Shown here piece by piece: positions 20,846 through 34,828 of a stretch of DNA of 64,000 nucleotides (position 1 is the stretch's first letter; each line of letters starts with the position of its first letter). Both the position numbers and the translations under genes were made by a program. The notes under the pieces were generated by a model that was not told the DNA's origin, searched no databases, and saw only the letters and a list, made by a program, of their open reading frames with translations. The DNA is from Puffinus mauretanicus (lineage: Eukaryota; Chordata; Aves; Procellariiformes; Procellariidae). The stretch covers positions 868,001 through 932,000 of the forward strand of contig JAJKFH010000553.1 of the NCBI GenBank assembly GCA_023333565.1. The letters are read 5' to 3'.

Positions 20846-23800
20846 CAGAGCCAGTGCTCTGATCTTTAATATCCAAGATTTAAAAGTGCAGCGAAACAAA
20901 AATCCCAAACTAGGACCAATGGCAACTCACGGCCTCTCCCAAATCCTTCAGCAGCACATGTGAAGTAGATATGTATTGACAGCTTGTGAATGTCATAAAA
21001 TGTGCCACAACGTCAGCTTGTGGTTTTTTCCTCACACTCACCCTTACTGTTTTTGTTGAAAATGTCATTCAGAAGACATATCTTGTCACAAATTCCTCTC
21101 CTACTCTCTTTGAACAGGAAAGGCACAGACAAATCCAAAATAAAGTCCCCAGATCTATTTCTTTTTCCCTAGTGCTGTCCACTCAGTTATGCCTTTGTGT
21201 CAAAACAGGTAACCCAAAACAAGATGAAGATGCCAATAATTGTGCAATTTCCTTGATTTGCCAATGAATATTCTTCATAAGCCAAAGCATCCATGGACAT
21301 GTCTAGGAGCCAAGTCCTGCCCTGGTCCTTATTCCTTGACATATTCTTTGGCTGTGTTTGTCCTTTGCCTTAAATTATTTTAATAAATGAATTCCTTGTC
21401 ATGGAAAATCCATCAAGAACTGTGAAGTACAAAGATCCCACATCTGGATGTCTTTAAACAACAGCTCACTGGGAGCTGGGAGAAATGGGGAAATACTGGG
21501 GGGAAGCTCTGCTTTCTTGCCCTATCCCTATATTCTTCCTTAAGCATCTGCATCTGCAATAGCTCTCCCTCCATACGGCAGTGTTTTTTCTAAGCGCAGG
21601 CCAGATCTGGGAGCAGAGGTTTCCCTGAGGGTAATGTAAGGCGCTTCATTGTGGGCTGAGCGGCAGCATGTGCAGAGAGCAACTTCAGTATTATCTTGCT
21701 GTGGCTGAGCCACTGCAACACCCCTGCTGTCACTCCAGATTGCTGCTGTTGCGATGCTGCTCCTGCTGAACAACTGCAGGGATCAAGAAGACCAGGAGTG
21801 AGCAGAGCTGTTGCTTGCAAAAAGCTGCCTTTGAGAAAGGTCTGTTCTCACCTCTGCCACCCAGATTGCTAGCACACGGAGGGACAAGGACTGCAAGAAC
21901 TGGTAGGAACACCCTTCCTCACAAACCCTCAGGTCTTTATTGTTGTTCACAGAATGTGGACATTTCTTCCAGCCTTAGCTTCACACCAACACCCACACCA
22001 TACTGTTTGCACACACTTTGTCAAAATATTTCAGAATTTCCAAAGACGCCTGTTCTGCAGACCTCCCTCTCTATCTGCACAGGATGGAATTTCACCTGAT
22101 GAACTGGCAAGTGAAATAGGAGGATTTCTCAGAATGGCAAGAAAAAAAAAATGCAGTTCCCCCTGGAAAAAGAACTTGTTTTAGTTAGTAGTGTATTTGG
22201 GCACTTGTTTCTGATCACAAAGCAGTGTTTAGCCTGGAATAAAATTACTTTATTCTAGAGTTGACAATCCATGCGGGGGCATATCTCGCGCCTTGCCTGG
22301 ACGCAGCTTCTCCAAACAGTTTCCTCTTGCCACTTACACTCAGTCTTTACTTGCTTTACACATCTTCTTTACCTGAATACTTACCACCTCTTTCTTCCCC
22401 TTGGACTTACCACAGCCACTGTGTGTGTCCATATTAGGAGCAAATACTATGATCGAACAAGACCTGAGTTGATTTTCATCCTTAGGTCTCTGACAAGATG
22501 ATTTTTATTACCTGGGCTTTCTCTGTGAGAAGCCTGCAGGTTTTAAGATTCTCAATCCTTGCATATTTACATACCTCCTCAACTCGTGGACCTGCCTGTT
22601 TGCAGAAAGGAGTGACTACGAGTCTCAAGATGTTTTATGTTGCATTTTAACTGGTATTGCCCAAGTCCAGCCTCCTTCCAGTGACTCCCTCCAGTGGCTG
22701 GCTCCAGAAGCTCTTTTCCTGCAAAAACCTCTTCATCTTTGGGAACCTCAGTGTGCAATTGCTTGATAAACTTCTCTATAGAAACATGCTGTTGGTTTCC
22801 TTTGTACTCAAGTCACAGGATGGAGAGGCAAGAAGCCTAATGTTCACTCTGCAGAGCAGAATAGACTGAACAAAGTGGTATTCGGAGCTGACACATCAAA
22901 TTTGCACAGAAGAAAAACGGCAAGCAAGGAGTGATAAGATCCAAGAGCAGATCTGCTCCTTTACATCCTCCACATCACCAGTAAGAGCTACTGGGAGAAA
23001 GGGAGTGACTTGGATACTTGAAGAAGAGGCAAAAAGTGGAAGAAAAGTAGGTAGCAGCTGGGAAATGAAAAATCCACAAGCCTACATTATAACCAGGCAC
23101 ACTGCAATTCTGATATGGCTTCATCAGCAAGGAAATGAGAAAAATCGCAGCCCTGAGCGGATCTTTATCAGCAATGAGGTGGGAAAAGCAGGTCAGCCCA
23201 AAGCCTAGGGAGGAAGGCAGTCTGCACTTCTGTGCATTAGCCCGAGGGACACAGACTCCAAACACCTCTTCCTCCTGTTAGCAAAGATTTGGGCCATATG
23301 TAGGAGAGTGCTTACAGTTCTCATGTTGCTCAATACCAGTACGGATACTTCCCCTCCTTCTGCTTAAAAACTGAGCAAACAGCACTGATTGTGTCCTAGG
23401 CATCTACTCGTAATATGGGAACCTTGCATTTCCAAGGTGCAGCTGTCTTTGCCAGGAAACAAAATCCCCCAGGATCTGAGCTCAGAGAAGCAACAGTAAG
23501 TTGAATTGTTTAATTGAGCCTCTGTAGGCTGCAATACAAAGGTGAAAGTGTTGCAAGACAACAGAATTTCTCACAAAAAGTCCAGTGCCTCCAGACTAAG
23601 ATGGAAATATTAATGAGCAGCCTGTCTCCTAGAAGCTCAGAGTGACAGCCTTAAGGGGTGAAAGTAGCCATCAATACAGTAACATCAATCCACCTGACTT
23701 TCTTTTTTAGCCTGGACTAAACTGCCTTAGAACAGGTGAAAGCTGAATCCAAAGGAAATACAACACCCTAGTTTTGCTCTGTGAAATTTCCACCATTTCA

Positions 23801-26800
23801 CAGAGTGCAGTTTGATACAATGCAGATGACTCCTCAGCTGGAAAACAAGGGCTATTGCTATAACATTTCAATTGAAAGAAGAATGCCCTTATCAACTTGG
23901 CTGTTCTTTAGTCACAGGCAAGGGAAATTGGCAACGTTGATTCATTTAGCTCAGGCACATTCAGGTCAAAATCAATCATGTCAAAAATACATCACCTGCA
24001 TTCAATAAGTTTTTAAAAAAGGAAAGGGAGATATAGACTACAAGAATAAATCACAGCAGAATGGGGCTTGGTTTGAAACAAACCTATCATTTACTTTGAA
24101 AGGATAAATATGTTGTTCACTTTGAACATTTCCCCAATATTTAACAGACGACTTGGCAAAAAGATTAGGCTTAGCTTTGAAATGGCCGTATCTCAAGGTC
24201 AAAGAAATGGGATTGAGAAATCAGGGGGGCAGCAGGAGGCCAGGATCAGAACTCCCACTTCTCAGGACATATAGCTCCCTCGAAGAGGCTTGAGTGGCAC
24301 CTTCCCTGTGGGAAAGGCTTGAAACTGGAGAGAAGAGGATTGTTTCCTCTAACACTGCATGGAAATGGTTGCTTGTAGAAAGAGAGTACTCTCTTGAATA
24401 CTACCAGCCTGGTCCTGCAGACACCCAAACCACCTGCTGCAGTGATGACTCCCCCAGTGTCAGTGAGTGTGTCTCACCACAAGGATCAGTTTTCAGGCCA
24501 AAATAGCTGTGGTGTGTTCACCTCTACATGTCTCCATTACGCAGCAGTCATGCTATCAGAAATTGAACCAAAGTGTAACTAGCTGAAAGCACATTCTCTT
24601 CCTTACAAAAGCAATGGATGCAAAGCGATGGTCACAAAACACTCCAGCAGACATGAAACAGTAAGTTATTGTAGCTACTCATGTTTGGTCAGAACTGAGA
24701 CAGTGTAAATCATCACAGCTCTGCTGATACTGCTACAGTTCACCCAATCTACATCAGCTGAAAATCCATCCCATTTTCATTAGATAAACACAACATTATG
24801 GAATCTCAAGAGCCAAAAAAGCAACTGAGACAGGGCTACAATAAAAAGGATTACTCTGAGGCAGAAGTGCTTAAATTAAATAGTTAAAAGTAAAGGGTGA
24901 GAACTGAGACAGGGATTGTAGGAATAGTAGCTGAGGAACCAAGTCTGCCATGAAATAAGAGATAAGCTAAGGACTGGGACTAGTTCCTCCCAAGACCAGC
25001 TTCTGAATTTGCAGTCATTTTGTGGTTGATTGTTGTATATTCAAGGGTGTGGTTAGGATGGAGAGCAAGGCAAAGATTAGAGAGAACTGGAGCTGCAAAA
25101 GTAGTTTTCCTGTTGAGGACAGGTAAACGTCTTCTAAGGTCTCATTCTGAATTTTCAGCCAGCTACTGGTTCCCGTTCTGTTGGCTTCCATGGAATAATT
25201 CTGAGATAAGAGACTAGCACTGTATGATTTATTTTTAGGAGATTAAAATCTCTCTGCAACAGGCTCAAGGGTAGATCCCAGGGCTCTCTGTTATCCAAAG
25301 CAGAGGATCCGAACCAAGTCTCTTACTAGTTCTGTACCAAATACTGTCTTTGCATTTTCTTGAAAGCTGTGGTTCTGAGCACCAGTCACATCTTCTGAAC
25401 AGGTTTATACATTGTAAATGGTTTGAAGCCATAGCCCAAGGCTGGCAAATGACAATGAGTGAAAAACACCTGCATACCTGTTGTGGAAGAGCATCCTGTC
25501 TGTGAGCAGAGAAAGTTGCTTTTGCCTTGGGAGCTGTGACTTATAGCTGTGTGTGACATGGAAGCTTTCTTTCCCCTATGCATGAGGCTAAGATGTTTTG
25601 ATCTCTCAGACTGCTGGCACTTATCTCCTGGCCAATCTTTTGGGGTGTTTCTTTGCTGAAGAAACACACTCTTCTCTCAATCACAGAATATTGCCAGGTT
25701 TCCTAGTCCTGTAGATTCATCTCACTCAAACATTTTAGTGGCAAATCCTCTTATTGCCTCAAAGAGACATTTACTTGGTTTTGTATTGCTTGGAGACTTG
25801 GATGGGCCCAGCCTTCATTCAGAGAGCCATCAAAGTGCAAATTGCCTGCAGTTCAAGCGTACCCACCCATTTCTTACCTGGCACTAGCAAGGGCACAATT
25901 CATGTCCATCTCTTACATGTGACCTCTAGTGAAATGACACAGTAAGAGTAACCCCCGGTGAACGTGATCTTTACCTCTGGTCATCCCCTGTGTCACATCT
26001 TCCATCAGCAATCGATACATAGGTTTTATTTTATCCAGAATATTTGAAAGAAGAGTGCCTCCAAGAACAGAGCAAACACTTCTTCCAAGAGTTAAATTTC
26101 CGGAGCAGCAACTCACTGGGGAACTGTGCTCTGGTTCAAGCATGTGAGCCTAATTGTCAGGTAGAGATTTCCACATGGATTCAATCAACAGGCTCTGGGA
26201 AGAAATATTTCCCACCTCAGCATTCCTCTAAGCTTAGGAAGAGTCAGGGAGCTCCAGTGGGAATACCTCTAATGTTCTTAATTTCACAGATGGCCGAGTG
26301 AATATTGCACCAGAGGAGACTGCTTCTGCGACACAAGTGCTCTGTTAGAACTTGTTCTTCTCTTTCCATCTAGTTCAATTGCAGGGAGAACTTTGGAATA
26401 AACAACACATGCAATTGCAAGAGAAATATACTGTCTTTGTAACTTACACTCCACTTTTACACTCCAGTTCTCATCTTTTCAGCTTAAGGGATATTTCTTT
26501 TGCCCCGTTGCTGCCCAGTTTCTGTTTTTAACCAGTTTTCTCAATTCATAAATGAAAAATGAATCATGAAGGCTGAGTTAGCCTGGACCCCAGGTAGCTG
26601 ATTTCAAGATCAGTCCAGAATCAACATGCTTGCAAGAACTAACTCCACACATTTCATGTTTCCCATGTAAGTAACCTGAATTCAAACTGCCAGAGATCTC
26701 ACTGGTCCTTGAGGCAGGTGATGTTGGACGTGTTGATGTCTTTCTGGAGTGGCACAGTTGTAGAGCAGATAACATCCACGGGCAGGCATGAAGTAATACA

Positions 26801-29800
26801 GTGCTTACATCTGAAGATAGCCCTTGCGAAGAGTTGTGACATTTGAGGGAAGTGTCCCAGTTTCTGATTTGCAGTCAAGAATTGCTTCATTGCTTTGTTT
26901 TGCGGTAATTGCTTATGAATCAGATGATGTTTCTGGCAATAAGTGGATGGGCTGGCACAGACGATGCCTCTCAGGATAAAGAGGAGTTTTGTTGTATGTG
27001 AGTGGCTCCTAGGTTTCACTGAGCATGCTAGACATACTAGAAGCAGCAAATGGCCAAGTGATTCAAAATGCATTCTTTCCAAAGCCCTTCTGAAAAGCTG
27101 AGCTCAGGAAAGGGAAGAACAGGTGGTCATGACAGATGCGTAGTGGTTTAAAAACACTTAGGTGCAGAGCATGTACAGAGTACCACCAAGATCCCCCACT
27201 TGGGATATCCTTGATGCCATATTCAGATAACCTAAATTCTACCTTGTCCTCTGTTTACTGTATAAGAGGCGGTACCCTCTCACTTTTGAACAGGAAAACG
27301 GGAAGTATTGAGCAGGATGCTATTTAAACACAGGGATTTAGAACTCACACATGCCATTAAAAATTCTCCCTCCCAGTATAACATTCACAAAGGAAAGAGC
27401 TAAAGGGAAGAGGGCATTTTACAAGATTCCAGTTAGTTTTGAAAACAGTAGAAAAATCAGCTGCCCCCCCAGACACCAAGATGCCCATGCATGTTCTTCT
27501 TTTAGATTAAAGGAGAGTTCACTGGTCTATTTGTAATACAGCTGTCCAGTATGTGTGGAAAACATCATCCACCGATTCAGAATTATACAGAAACCGATGA
27601 TAGTTGTTCCAGACCCAGATATTCTCCAAAGAAGCTAAAACTGAAAATCTACTTGGCTGTCCCAACATGCAAACCATGAGCTGTGAACCACAGGACTCAA
27701 AGCTTCGTGCAACCTTTGTCCAGCACTGATTGCTTGCTTCCCTTCATCCACAGAGTTGTCATTTGTGATAAAGTGACCAATATGAGTAAGGAACTTAGCA
27801 GCACAGACAGCAAGGCATAGGTGCAAATATTAGGAGGTCATTTCCAGATGGAGCAAAAACTGAAACTGATGAACGAGAAAATGTTATGATTGGGGATGTT
27901 GAATCCTGAGAGGATATCACCCTAGATATTAAAAAGATATGTGTTGGTTGCTTTGGGCCGTGAAAGAGATACCAAGAAGATACTCTAAAAATGGTACACC
28001 ATTTATCAAAGGGACAAAAGCATAGGTTACCTTGTCAGAGAGTTCTCCACTAGGCCCAGGGAATGTGAACTGAATTAATATGCTGAACATACAGCAGTGA
28101 AGGCATCAACTCTGCGAACTTTGTGCAAAAAAGCACCAGCAATTGTGGGAAGCTAAGCCATCCTTACAACTCTTCTGGCTATAGGGTTCCCTCTCCATCT
28201 GTGGAGCAAGAAGGATTTGGATTGCATGTCCCGGTGATAATCCAGAAAGACAGACAAGTGGATCTTAGCAGTAAGCAAAAAGATAAGGAAAATAGCAACA
28301 TTCTTTAAGAAAGCTAAAAGCAGTGGGTTTTGGCAAGTGGGAGGGGGTGGCAGAAGGAAGAAGTCCAAGCTTTCACAACTTTTATAGCTTTTATATACTG
28401 GTTCTCTTCATTATCAAATGAGCCCTGACAGCAATTGTAGGGGGAGGCAGTAAACACTGAACAAAATGGAAGTCCTGCACCTTCTCTCTCTATTCGTTAA
28501 ACTTTCACACTTGCAAATATGGAGTGGAATTAACTTGAACACACTTCAGATTGTTCTCATGGCTAATCAGCATCAGCCTTTAATTTTCAGAAAAGACATA
28601 CATCCAAATATTGCACACCTATGTGACCCATATAGGCAAGAATCTTCAGCATTGCCACCCCTGGAGGTAAATTCAGTGTGATCCTACCCTCAAATGCCAT
28701 CTCCTTGGTTGCACCACTGCAACTTTCCCCCATCTCTCTTTTTCCAGCTCCCAGTCTGTGTCTCTCTCTTCTTCTAGCCAGCATCCTCTTGTGACAGAAA
28801 CATCAGGTGTCTTTATGTGAACAAGTGGTCTTGCTGCAGAATATTGCTCATGATCAGTCCCTCAAACATCCTTCAGCCCTGCATTCCAACACAAGAGCAG
28901 CTGAGGCTCCTTCCCTCCCCAAATACCAGTCAGCATTAACATATCACCGACATAACCAGCTGCTGGCTGGCTGGCATGAGATGTCATGTCATGTCATTCA
29001 CGTTGGCAACACTGGTTAGTGGCACTCTGGAAGATTTTCAAGGCTCACCAGACTCCAACGAATCTCCTGCTGCCTGTCCCGCTGCACTTGCAGTGGACTG
29101 GATAACCAGGCAGTCATTGAGGGCAAATAAGCGTAGCATCATAATTTTAAATGGGCGCCATATGTTTCTTTGGCCAAGCACATCTAGAGTCATCTAGAGC
29201 ATTGTATGTCCCAAGAACCTAAACCTCCACCTAGAGAATCTTCTTAAATATTTTGGAGCTGCTAAAAACATCTATATTGTCTACCACCATAGTTCAATAA
29301 ATGCAGTTGATTGATACATTTAATAATGTTTAATAATGCATTTCATTATCTGAGGCTAGTCCTATCTTCAGATTAATAAAAGGATTTTAGAAAGTATAAG
29401 ACATTCCAAAAAAGCTGCAAAGGGAGGGTGCCATAGCTTTCCTAACATCTTGGATTAGAGATGGGGGAATTGGGAGGAGTGAGAACTGAAAGTTTTTCTG
29501 TCACCAGGGTGGCATTTTTGTGACTGGTACAGTTGTTCACATCGCACTGGGGAGGATAATAGATTTGAAGGTGTCTGATTATTTCCAATAGTGGCCTTAA
29601 CTAACTTTCAGCTACCATGCAGAGTGTAATTCACATTTGTCAAGGATGGGAATTAACCAGTTTGATGCTTTGTATTACACAAACAATCATGGAGAACTTG
29701 TTTCCCAGTAATAGTGCAGTCAGACAAGATTATCTAGGTTATTTACATCAACAGTTACTCTGAAAATATCTTGAGCCATGTTGGTCCATGACAGATACAA

Positions 29801-32800
29801 AAAGCTCTAGCTCATCTAGAACTATAGATGGGGAAAAAAAGAAAACACTAGTAAGTCGTTCCATGAAGGAGAAGAGAGATGTCACCAGTGCCTAGCACCA
29901 AAGTGCTGCCATTAGTTCATAGCTTTTCTGAAAGTCTCAAGGAATAGTAAAAATTGTCACCTCGTGCTGTTTAACTGCTAAGACCAGCTGGGAGAAAATA
30001 AACTGCGGTTTGCAAGAATCAACATAACCCATTCATTTCATGAGAACAGCCTTTGGAGAATACAGTTTCTGTCAAGTACGCGATTCACTGGGGACAAAGA
30101 TTTTTAAGTGTTGGTCCTACTAACAACATACAGATAGTCCTTGGCACGGAGGTGGTATGCTGAGAGTCTAAGCCTGTATTTCAAGGTAAGGATGAAAAAA
30201 GCAACGACTGTTTATCATCTTATTAATTAGGGAAAGTGAATGTGAATGGTCTCTCTGTCCACTGTGAGATATAAGGCACCTGTGACGTAAGTAAGAGGGC
30301 TTGGAGCAGAGCTCAGTGTGAGAGAAATCCAAGCATCTGAACAAGATCCACTCCCAGATCTGTGCAGCTTGTCTCGAGATTCCCAATATTTCCAAATCAT
30401 AAGAGTCACAGGTGGCAGTCTGGGCTCATTTTTGCTTTGACCGTGCTAAGGAAAATGCATCTCTCCCCATCGAGTAACAGAACAGAGCCTTTGTAAAGAT
30501 AGAAAATGGTGAGTAAATAGAAAGGACAATGTCTTCATTTCACTGCAAAGAAAACAGCAGGTGCTGCACTTCTTCCTCAGTGAGAATTAGGTGCACAGTC
30601 CTTCCAGCTCCAGGACTACAGGGCAGCATTTCCAAATGTCACATAGGAGATCTGCACGGGGAAAGCCTGCAGAAATGGATCATGAAGGAGGCTCTGCTGG
30701 GCGAGGAATGAGTGGGAGTAAGGAACTTACTGAGCATTTGTGGGACTGTGAATGGTGTGTAAACAGAGCACAGTACAAATCTGTCGAAGTAACCAGGCCT
30801 CTTGTTTCAGGACAGGAGTGAAACAACTGTGTTCAGGATTTCACTGCCAACAGCAGCTGTTAGAGAATTTCATATCTTTTTCTGAACTCTTGCTCTATCA
30901 ACACAAAGCAGCTAACCCCAAGCCTACCATTCAACCACAATCAAGCTCTCTCCTTGGTGTGACGGGACTCTGCTTTCCATGTTTTTCAAGCCTTCCAGTG
31001 CATGAAGTAACGCAAACATTGTAAGGCATAAATTACTAAATTTTCGAGCTGTATTCAGGTGAAAAATGCATCTGTTGTGGGAGAAGTGACCATTTTAATC
31101 AGTAATTTGCATTCCTGAAGAGAGCCCCACGCTGTAGAAACAGAAGCGTTTGCACAGGCTGTTGTAGCAAAACCCAGCAAGCTCTGTCAAAGGAATCAAT
31201 TCATTTGCCTTAATCATCATATCACTAATCAGATGGAATTGCTGCAGTGTTTGGAATAGATGCCCTGCTAAAGGAATCTCTGAATAGTCACTTTTAATTA
31301 AAGTGGCATCATTACTGCGGAAATGAAACAAACCAGATGATCGTAAGAGGTGACTTTAAAAGCATTGTGTCAAGAAAAAAGCCCTAGCTGATTTAAAACA
31401 TGATCTTCATTGTGAAATCAAAGCTTCAATCCTGTCCTAAAAACTCCTGTTGCTGACAAAACCATACAAAAAAATTTATGTTTTTCTTGTGATTTCCTAA
31501 AACCGTGGAAGAAAAAGGGTTGGGGGACGGACTTCCATTTAATCTCAAAATTTATTATTGTCTTCAGGGAAAATATCATTATGACTTCTGATCATAATAG
31601 ACCATTTTTTTCCTCTTCTCTTTTCAAAAGGAATGGAAGATGCCAGCTTGCCACCAATTCAGGGGTTTCACCTTGTCCACTTTCCCTGAACAAAGCTCTA
31701 TGAACTATTTGCCAGGTGCTACAGTAATGACAACATCAAAATCCTTAATGGTAATTTGATTCCAGATGAAAATTCAAGCTGCCTATTGTGTAAGCTAAGT
31801 TGTACATATATACACAGAGCACTAAGGAGTTATTCTGTTACCTAAGGTTGATCACACGTAAAATACGGCTTCCCAGCTGCTGATGTTTTCCAAGCCAGGT
31901 CCAGACCATGTTCCTTCAGATCCCTCCTGAATTAGGTATAAGCAATTTTTTCCATAGGTCTTTAGAGTGCTTTACTAATGCAGCTCTCTCCTAGACACCC
32001 CAACCCCAGACTGGGCTGAAGCTCCTTCTTCCAACAGACTTCAGGTTTATGTATCATTATATAAGGCATGAGGGTACCTGAAAGGGTTGCAAAAATGTAC
32101 CGTGTGCTGAACTGTTGACTCTGCAAAAGAAACATTTCTTTTCCAGTATAACCTCCACTGGTTTTCTGATGCTGGTTGTACGGAACAAAAGCTCGATAAT
32201 TTATTAAGCAATAGAACTTGTCATCATACTGAAATAGACCTTTTTCCCCTCTGGACCTGTCAGTTCTGTATGATACACGGGGATGTTTTGGATGCGGGTT
32301 TCAGAATAACTGATTATTTGTTGGGAGCGAAGAGTGGATTTGGTACCTTGCACGGAAAAAAAAACAAGGCAGAGAAACCTCTGGGAAGAGTGTCTTTATT
32401 TTTTTTGTGTTTGTCCTTAATTCAAAATAAATTTTGACTAGGAAATTTTTAGGAAGGGGTCCGTGTCTTTCCTTTAAACACCTCTGAATGTCATCTGGCT
32501 GATTTGTTTGGCCAGCCTCGCTGCAGTGCTCTGCCACTTCCAGAATATTGTAGTTATAAATGCTCACACACCCCTGTAACTTTGTACATAATTTACACGG
32601 TATGACAGAGAACACCATGGCTGAATGACAGGTTCAGTGCTTTGCTCCACAAATCTAAGAAAGAAACTGTACATGAACGTGGGTACGTCTTCAGAAATAG
32701 TAGAAAAGACATTTTGGAAAACACAGCTTCTGCATCCAAAAAAAGTAACACTTCCAGTTTTTCCTCCTTGAAATTCATTACCTTCTACAGTCAAGTGAAG

Positions 32801-33992
32801 AAATTTGGTCTTTTTAGCAATAAGACATTGGGATGAAAAAAAGAAAAAAAAATCCAGATACGTTTCCTGCAAAGGAAAGCATATGGTCTTTTCATATGGC
32901 AAAGTCCATAACTAATCCACGGAAAGACTGAAAGTACTGCAGATTGAAACCTCAAGCAACATCTTAGCGCAGCTGCATACAGGATTTCTATGCATATAGA
33001 GAAGATATTTGATATCATGGGTAAGGCAGATACCGTTATTTCCTCACAGAAATAAAATCTCCAGTTACCCAACTTCAAACACCATAACCTTTTCTGAGGA
33101 ATTACCTGAAAAGCCCCCATGCTTAGCTTAGGGAGTGAGTCTGCAAACAAGCTGATCTTATTTATTTACTATTGATTAGCTTTTTCTTTATACATGAAGT
33201 GACTGAGGAAAAGAATAGAAACTATGTGGCTTAATTTGGGCATAAATTAAGTGTGATTTCCACAGCATGCATTTATTAAAAGTAATCAGCAACACAGTAG
33301 TGGCTGTGAAGAATGCTGATCCTATTCTAGGGACCGTGGCACACTCAGAGTCCTGCATGTGGATCCCATGCAGAGACAGGAAAAGCCTGTTCGCAGGGGA
33401 CCCTGGTATTTTTTGAAAAGCTTCATCCAGCTTCTCATCCTGTTTTGGCCTCAACACATGCTCTAATGTTCTCTGTCATAACTGTGCTCCTTTCTCCCCA
33501 TCTCCCTTGCTTCCACCTCCAAGAAAACTGTTTTTGTCCTGTCCTGTAGCTGCCAGTAATTTTGCAAGTGTAATCGTAGTTTTAGCAACTAAAGCCATGT
33601 AATGGTTCCAGGGTTTTCAATAAGTGCAGTTTTGCCTTGTAGCGACGTAAAAGCGGAGGGAATCTAGACATGGCTCCATGTCCTGGGTCTCTGCCATTCA
33701 TCTTCCATCAGTGCTAAGGGAAGCTGAACAGCTAAGGCTGCAGGCACAATCCCCATACTTTGGCCTTGATTCTATGAAATGAAATCTGACATATCTTCCT
33801 AACCAAGATTTTTTTTTTTTAAATCAAACAGACTTTGTTGCTTTTGAACACCTGGTCATGACTGGACATCTTTCACAAGAGATGTATTTTCAGTGGGAAA
33901 TTCCATTTCATCTTCACAGTCCATTGTTTTGCCAGAAATGATTCTCTTCTTTCTCAGTTAAGTCCAGTGTAGAAGAATACTATATTGAAGTC
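20846..33992. other. Unique sequence, no gene recognised
   Basis: Thirteen kilobases without a recognisable gene, RNA or young repeat. Open frames are short and scattered on both strands. Small features: a pentamer run (ATGTC)3 at about 28981-28996, and a block at about 31190-31330 rich in homeodomain- and TCF-like words that could be a conserved non-coding element. No exon structure could be defended. Confidence 0.5.
31190..31330. promoter_or_regulatory. Possible conserved non-coding regulatory block
   Basis: Contains TCAAAGG (TCF/LEF-like), several TTAATCAT/CTAATCAG homeodomain-like words, and a near-palindrome CACTTTTAATTAAAGTG at 31289-31305. Density of such words in 140 bp without repeat ancestry is suggestive only. 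Conservation cannot be seen from one genome. Confidence 0.25.
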
Positions 33993-34380
33993 AATCTTTT
34001 TGGCAGCTTTGCAATTTTAAAACGTTTTTAGTGATGCAAACACATTCCCCTCTTGCCTGAACACTACACTCTGCAGTGTGTTCAATATCATTTTAGCCTG
34101 ACCGATTTGAAATGGAAGAGGTTTTAAATCCCACAAAATAGCATAGAGAAAAGCCCTAGCAAGCCTCTCCAGCAGCACAGTGGTGGTGCTTTAATGATGC
34201 ACACTCACAGGTGTATTACGTCCCTGGTCCCCAGGGGCTCCCTTCATTTTCAGTTTCCTTTCACAAAAGCCCAAGCTGCGGAAGTGGAGTGGCCTAGCTG
34301 TTTGGATGATGCTGTTTGGATGATGCAACTAGCATTGCCACACATCATTCTCTTCTCTTGGGACCAATTTGTTTGGCTCC
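33993..34380 (+). repeat. Local duplication, copy 1
   Basis: This 388-bp segment (from AATCTTTTTGGCAGC to TTGTTTGGCTCC) recurs at 34444-34828. By eye the copies are identical except that copy 1 has CCCACAAAATAGCAT where copy 2 has CACAAAATACAT, a net 3-nt difference. Both copies contain the same open frame beginning MMHTHRCITS; that frame is duplicated only because the DNA is, and has no recognised family. Confidence 0.97.
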
Positions 34381-34443
34381 CAGGCACCAAAGTCAGCAGG
34401 GGGAAGCATATTTGCTTTAATACTGGCCTTCAAGTATTTAAGG
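34381..34443. other. Spacer between duplicated segments
   Basis: Sixty-three bases (CAGGCACCAAAGTCAG ... GTATTTAAGG) found only between the two copies. After copy 2 the sequence continues differently (AGCTTCAAAGCACTG), so the duplicated unit is copy 1 plus this spacer, or the spacer was inserted during the event. Confidence 0.9.
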
Positions 34444-34828
34444 AATCTTTTTGGCAGCTTTGCAATTTTAAAACGTTTTTAGTGATGCAAACACATTCCC
34501 CTCTTGCCTGAACACTACACTCTGCAGTGTGTTCAATATCATTTTAGCCTGACCGATTTGAAATGGAAGAGGTTTTAAATCACAAAATACATAGAGAAAA
34601 GCCCTAGCAAGCCTCTCCAGCAGCACAGTGGTGGTGCTTTAATGATGCACACTCACAGGTGTATTACGTCCCTGGTCCCCAGGGGCTCCCTTCATTTTCA
34701 GTTTCCTTTCACAAAAGCCCAAGCTGCGGAAGTGGAGTGGCCTAGCTGTTTGGATGATGCTGTTTGGATGATGCAACTAGCATTGCCACACATCATTCTC
34801 TTCTCTTGGGACCAATTTGTTTGGCTCC
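34444..34828 (+). repeat. Local duplication, copy 2
   Basis: Second copy of the 33993-34380 segment, 385 bp, 451 bp downstream at its start and 448 bp after the 3-nt indel. Its 14-bp internal direct repeat TGTTTGGATGATGC is also preserved. The near-perfect identity implies a very young event, active gene conversion, or an assembly duplication. Confidence 0.97.

Noticed and set aside
28979..28998. Short ATGTC repeat as a CRISPR-like or regulatory array
   Set aside because: Only three to four units of 5 bp; an ordinary short microsatellite.
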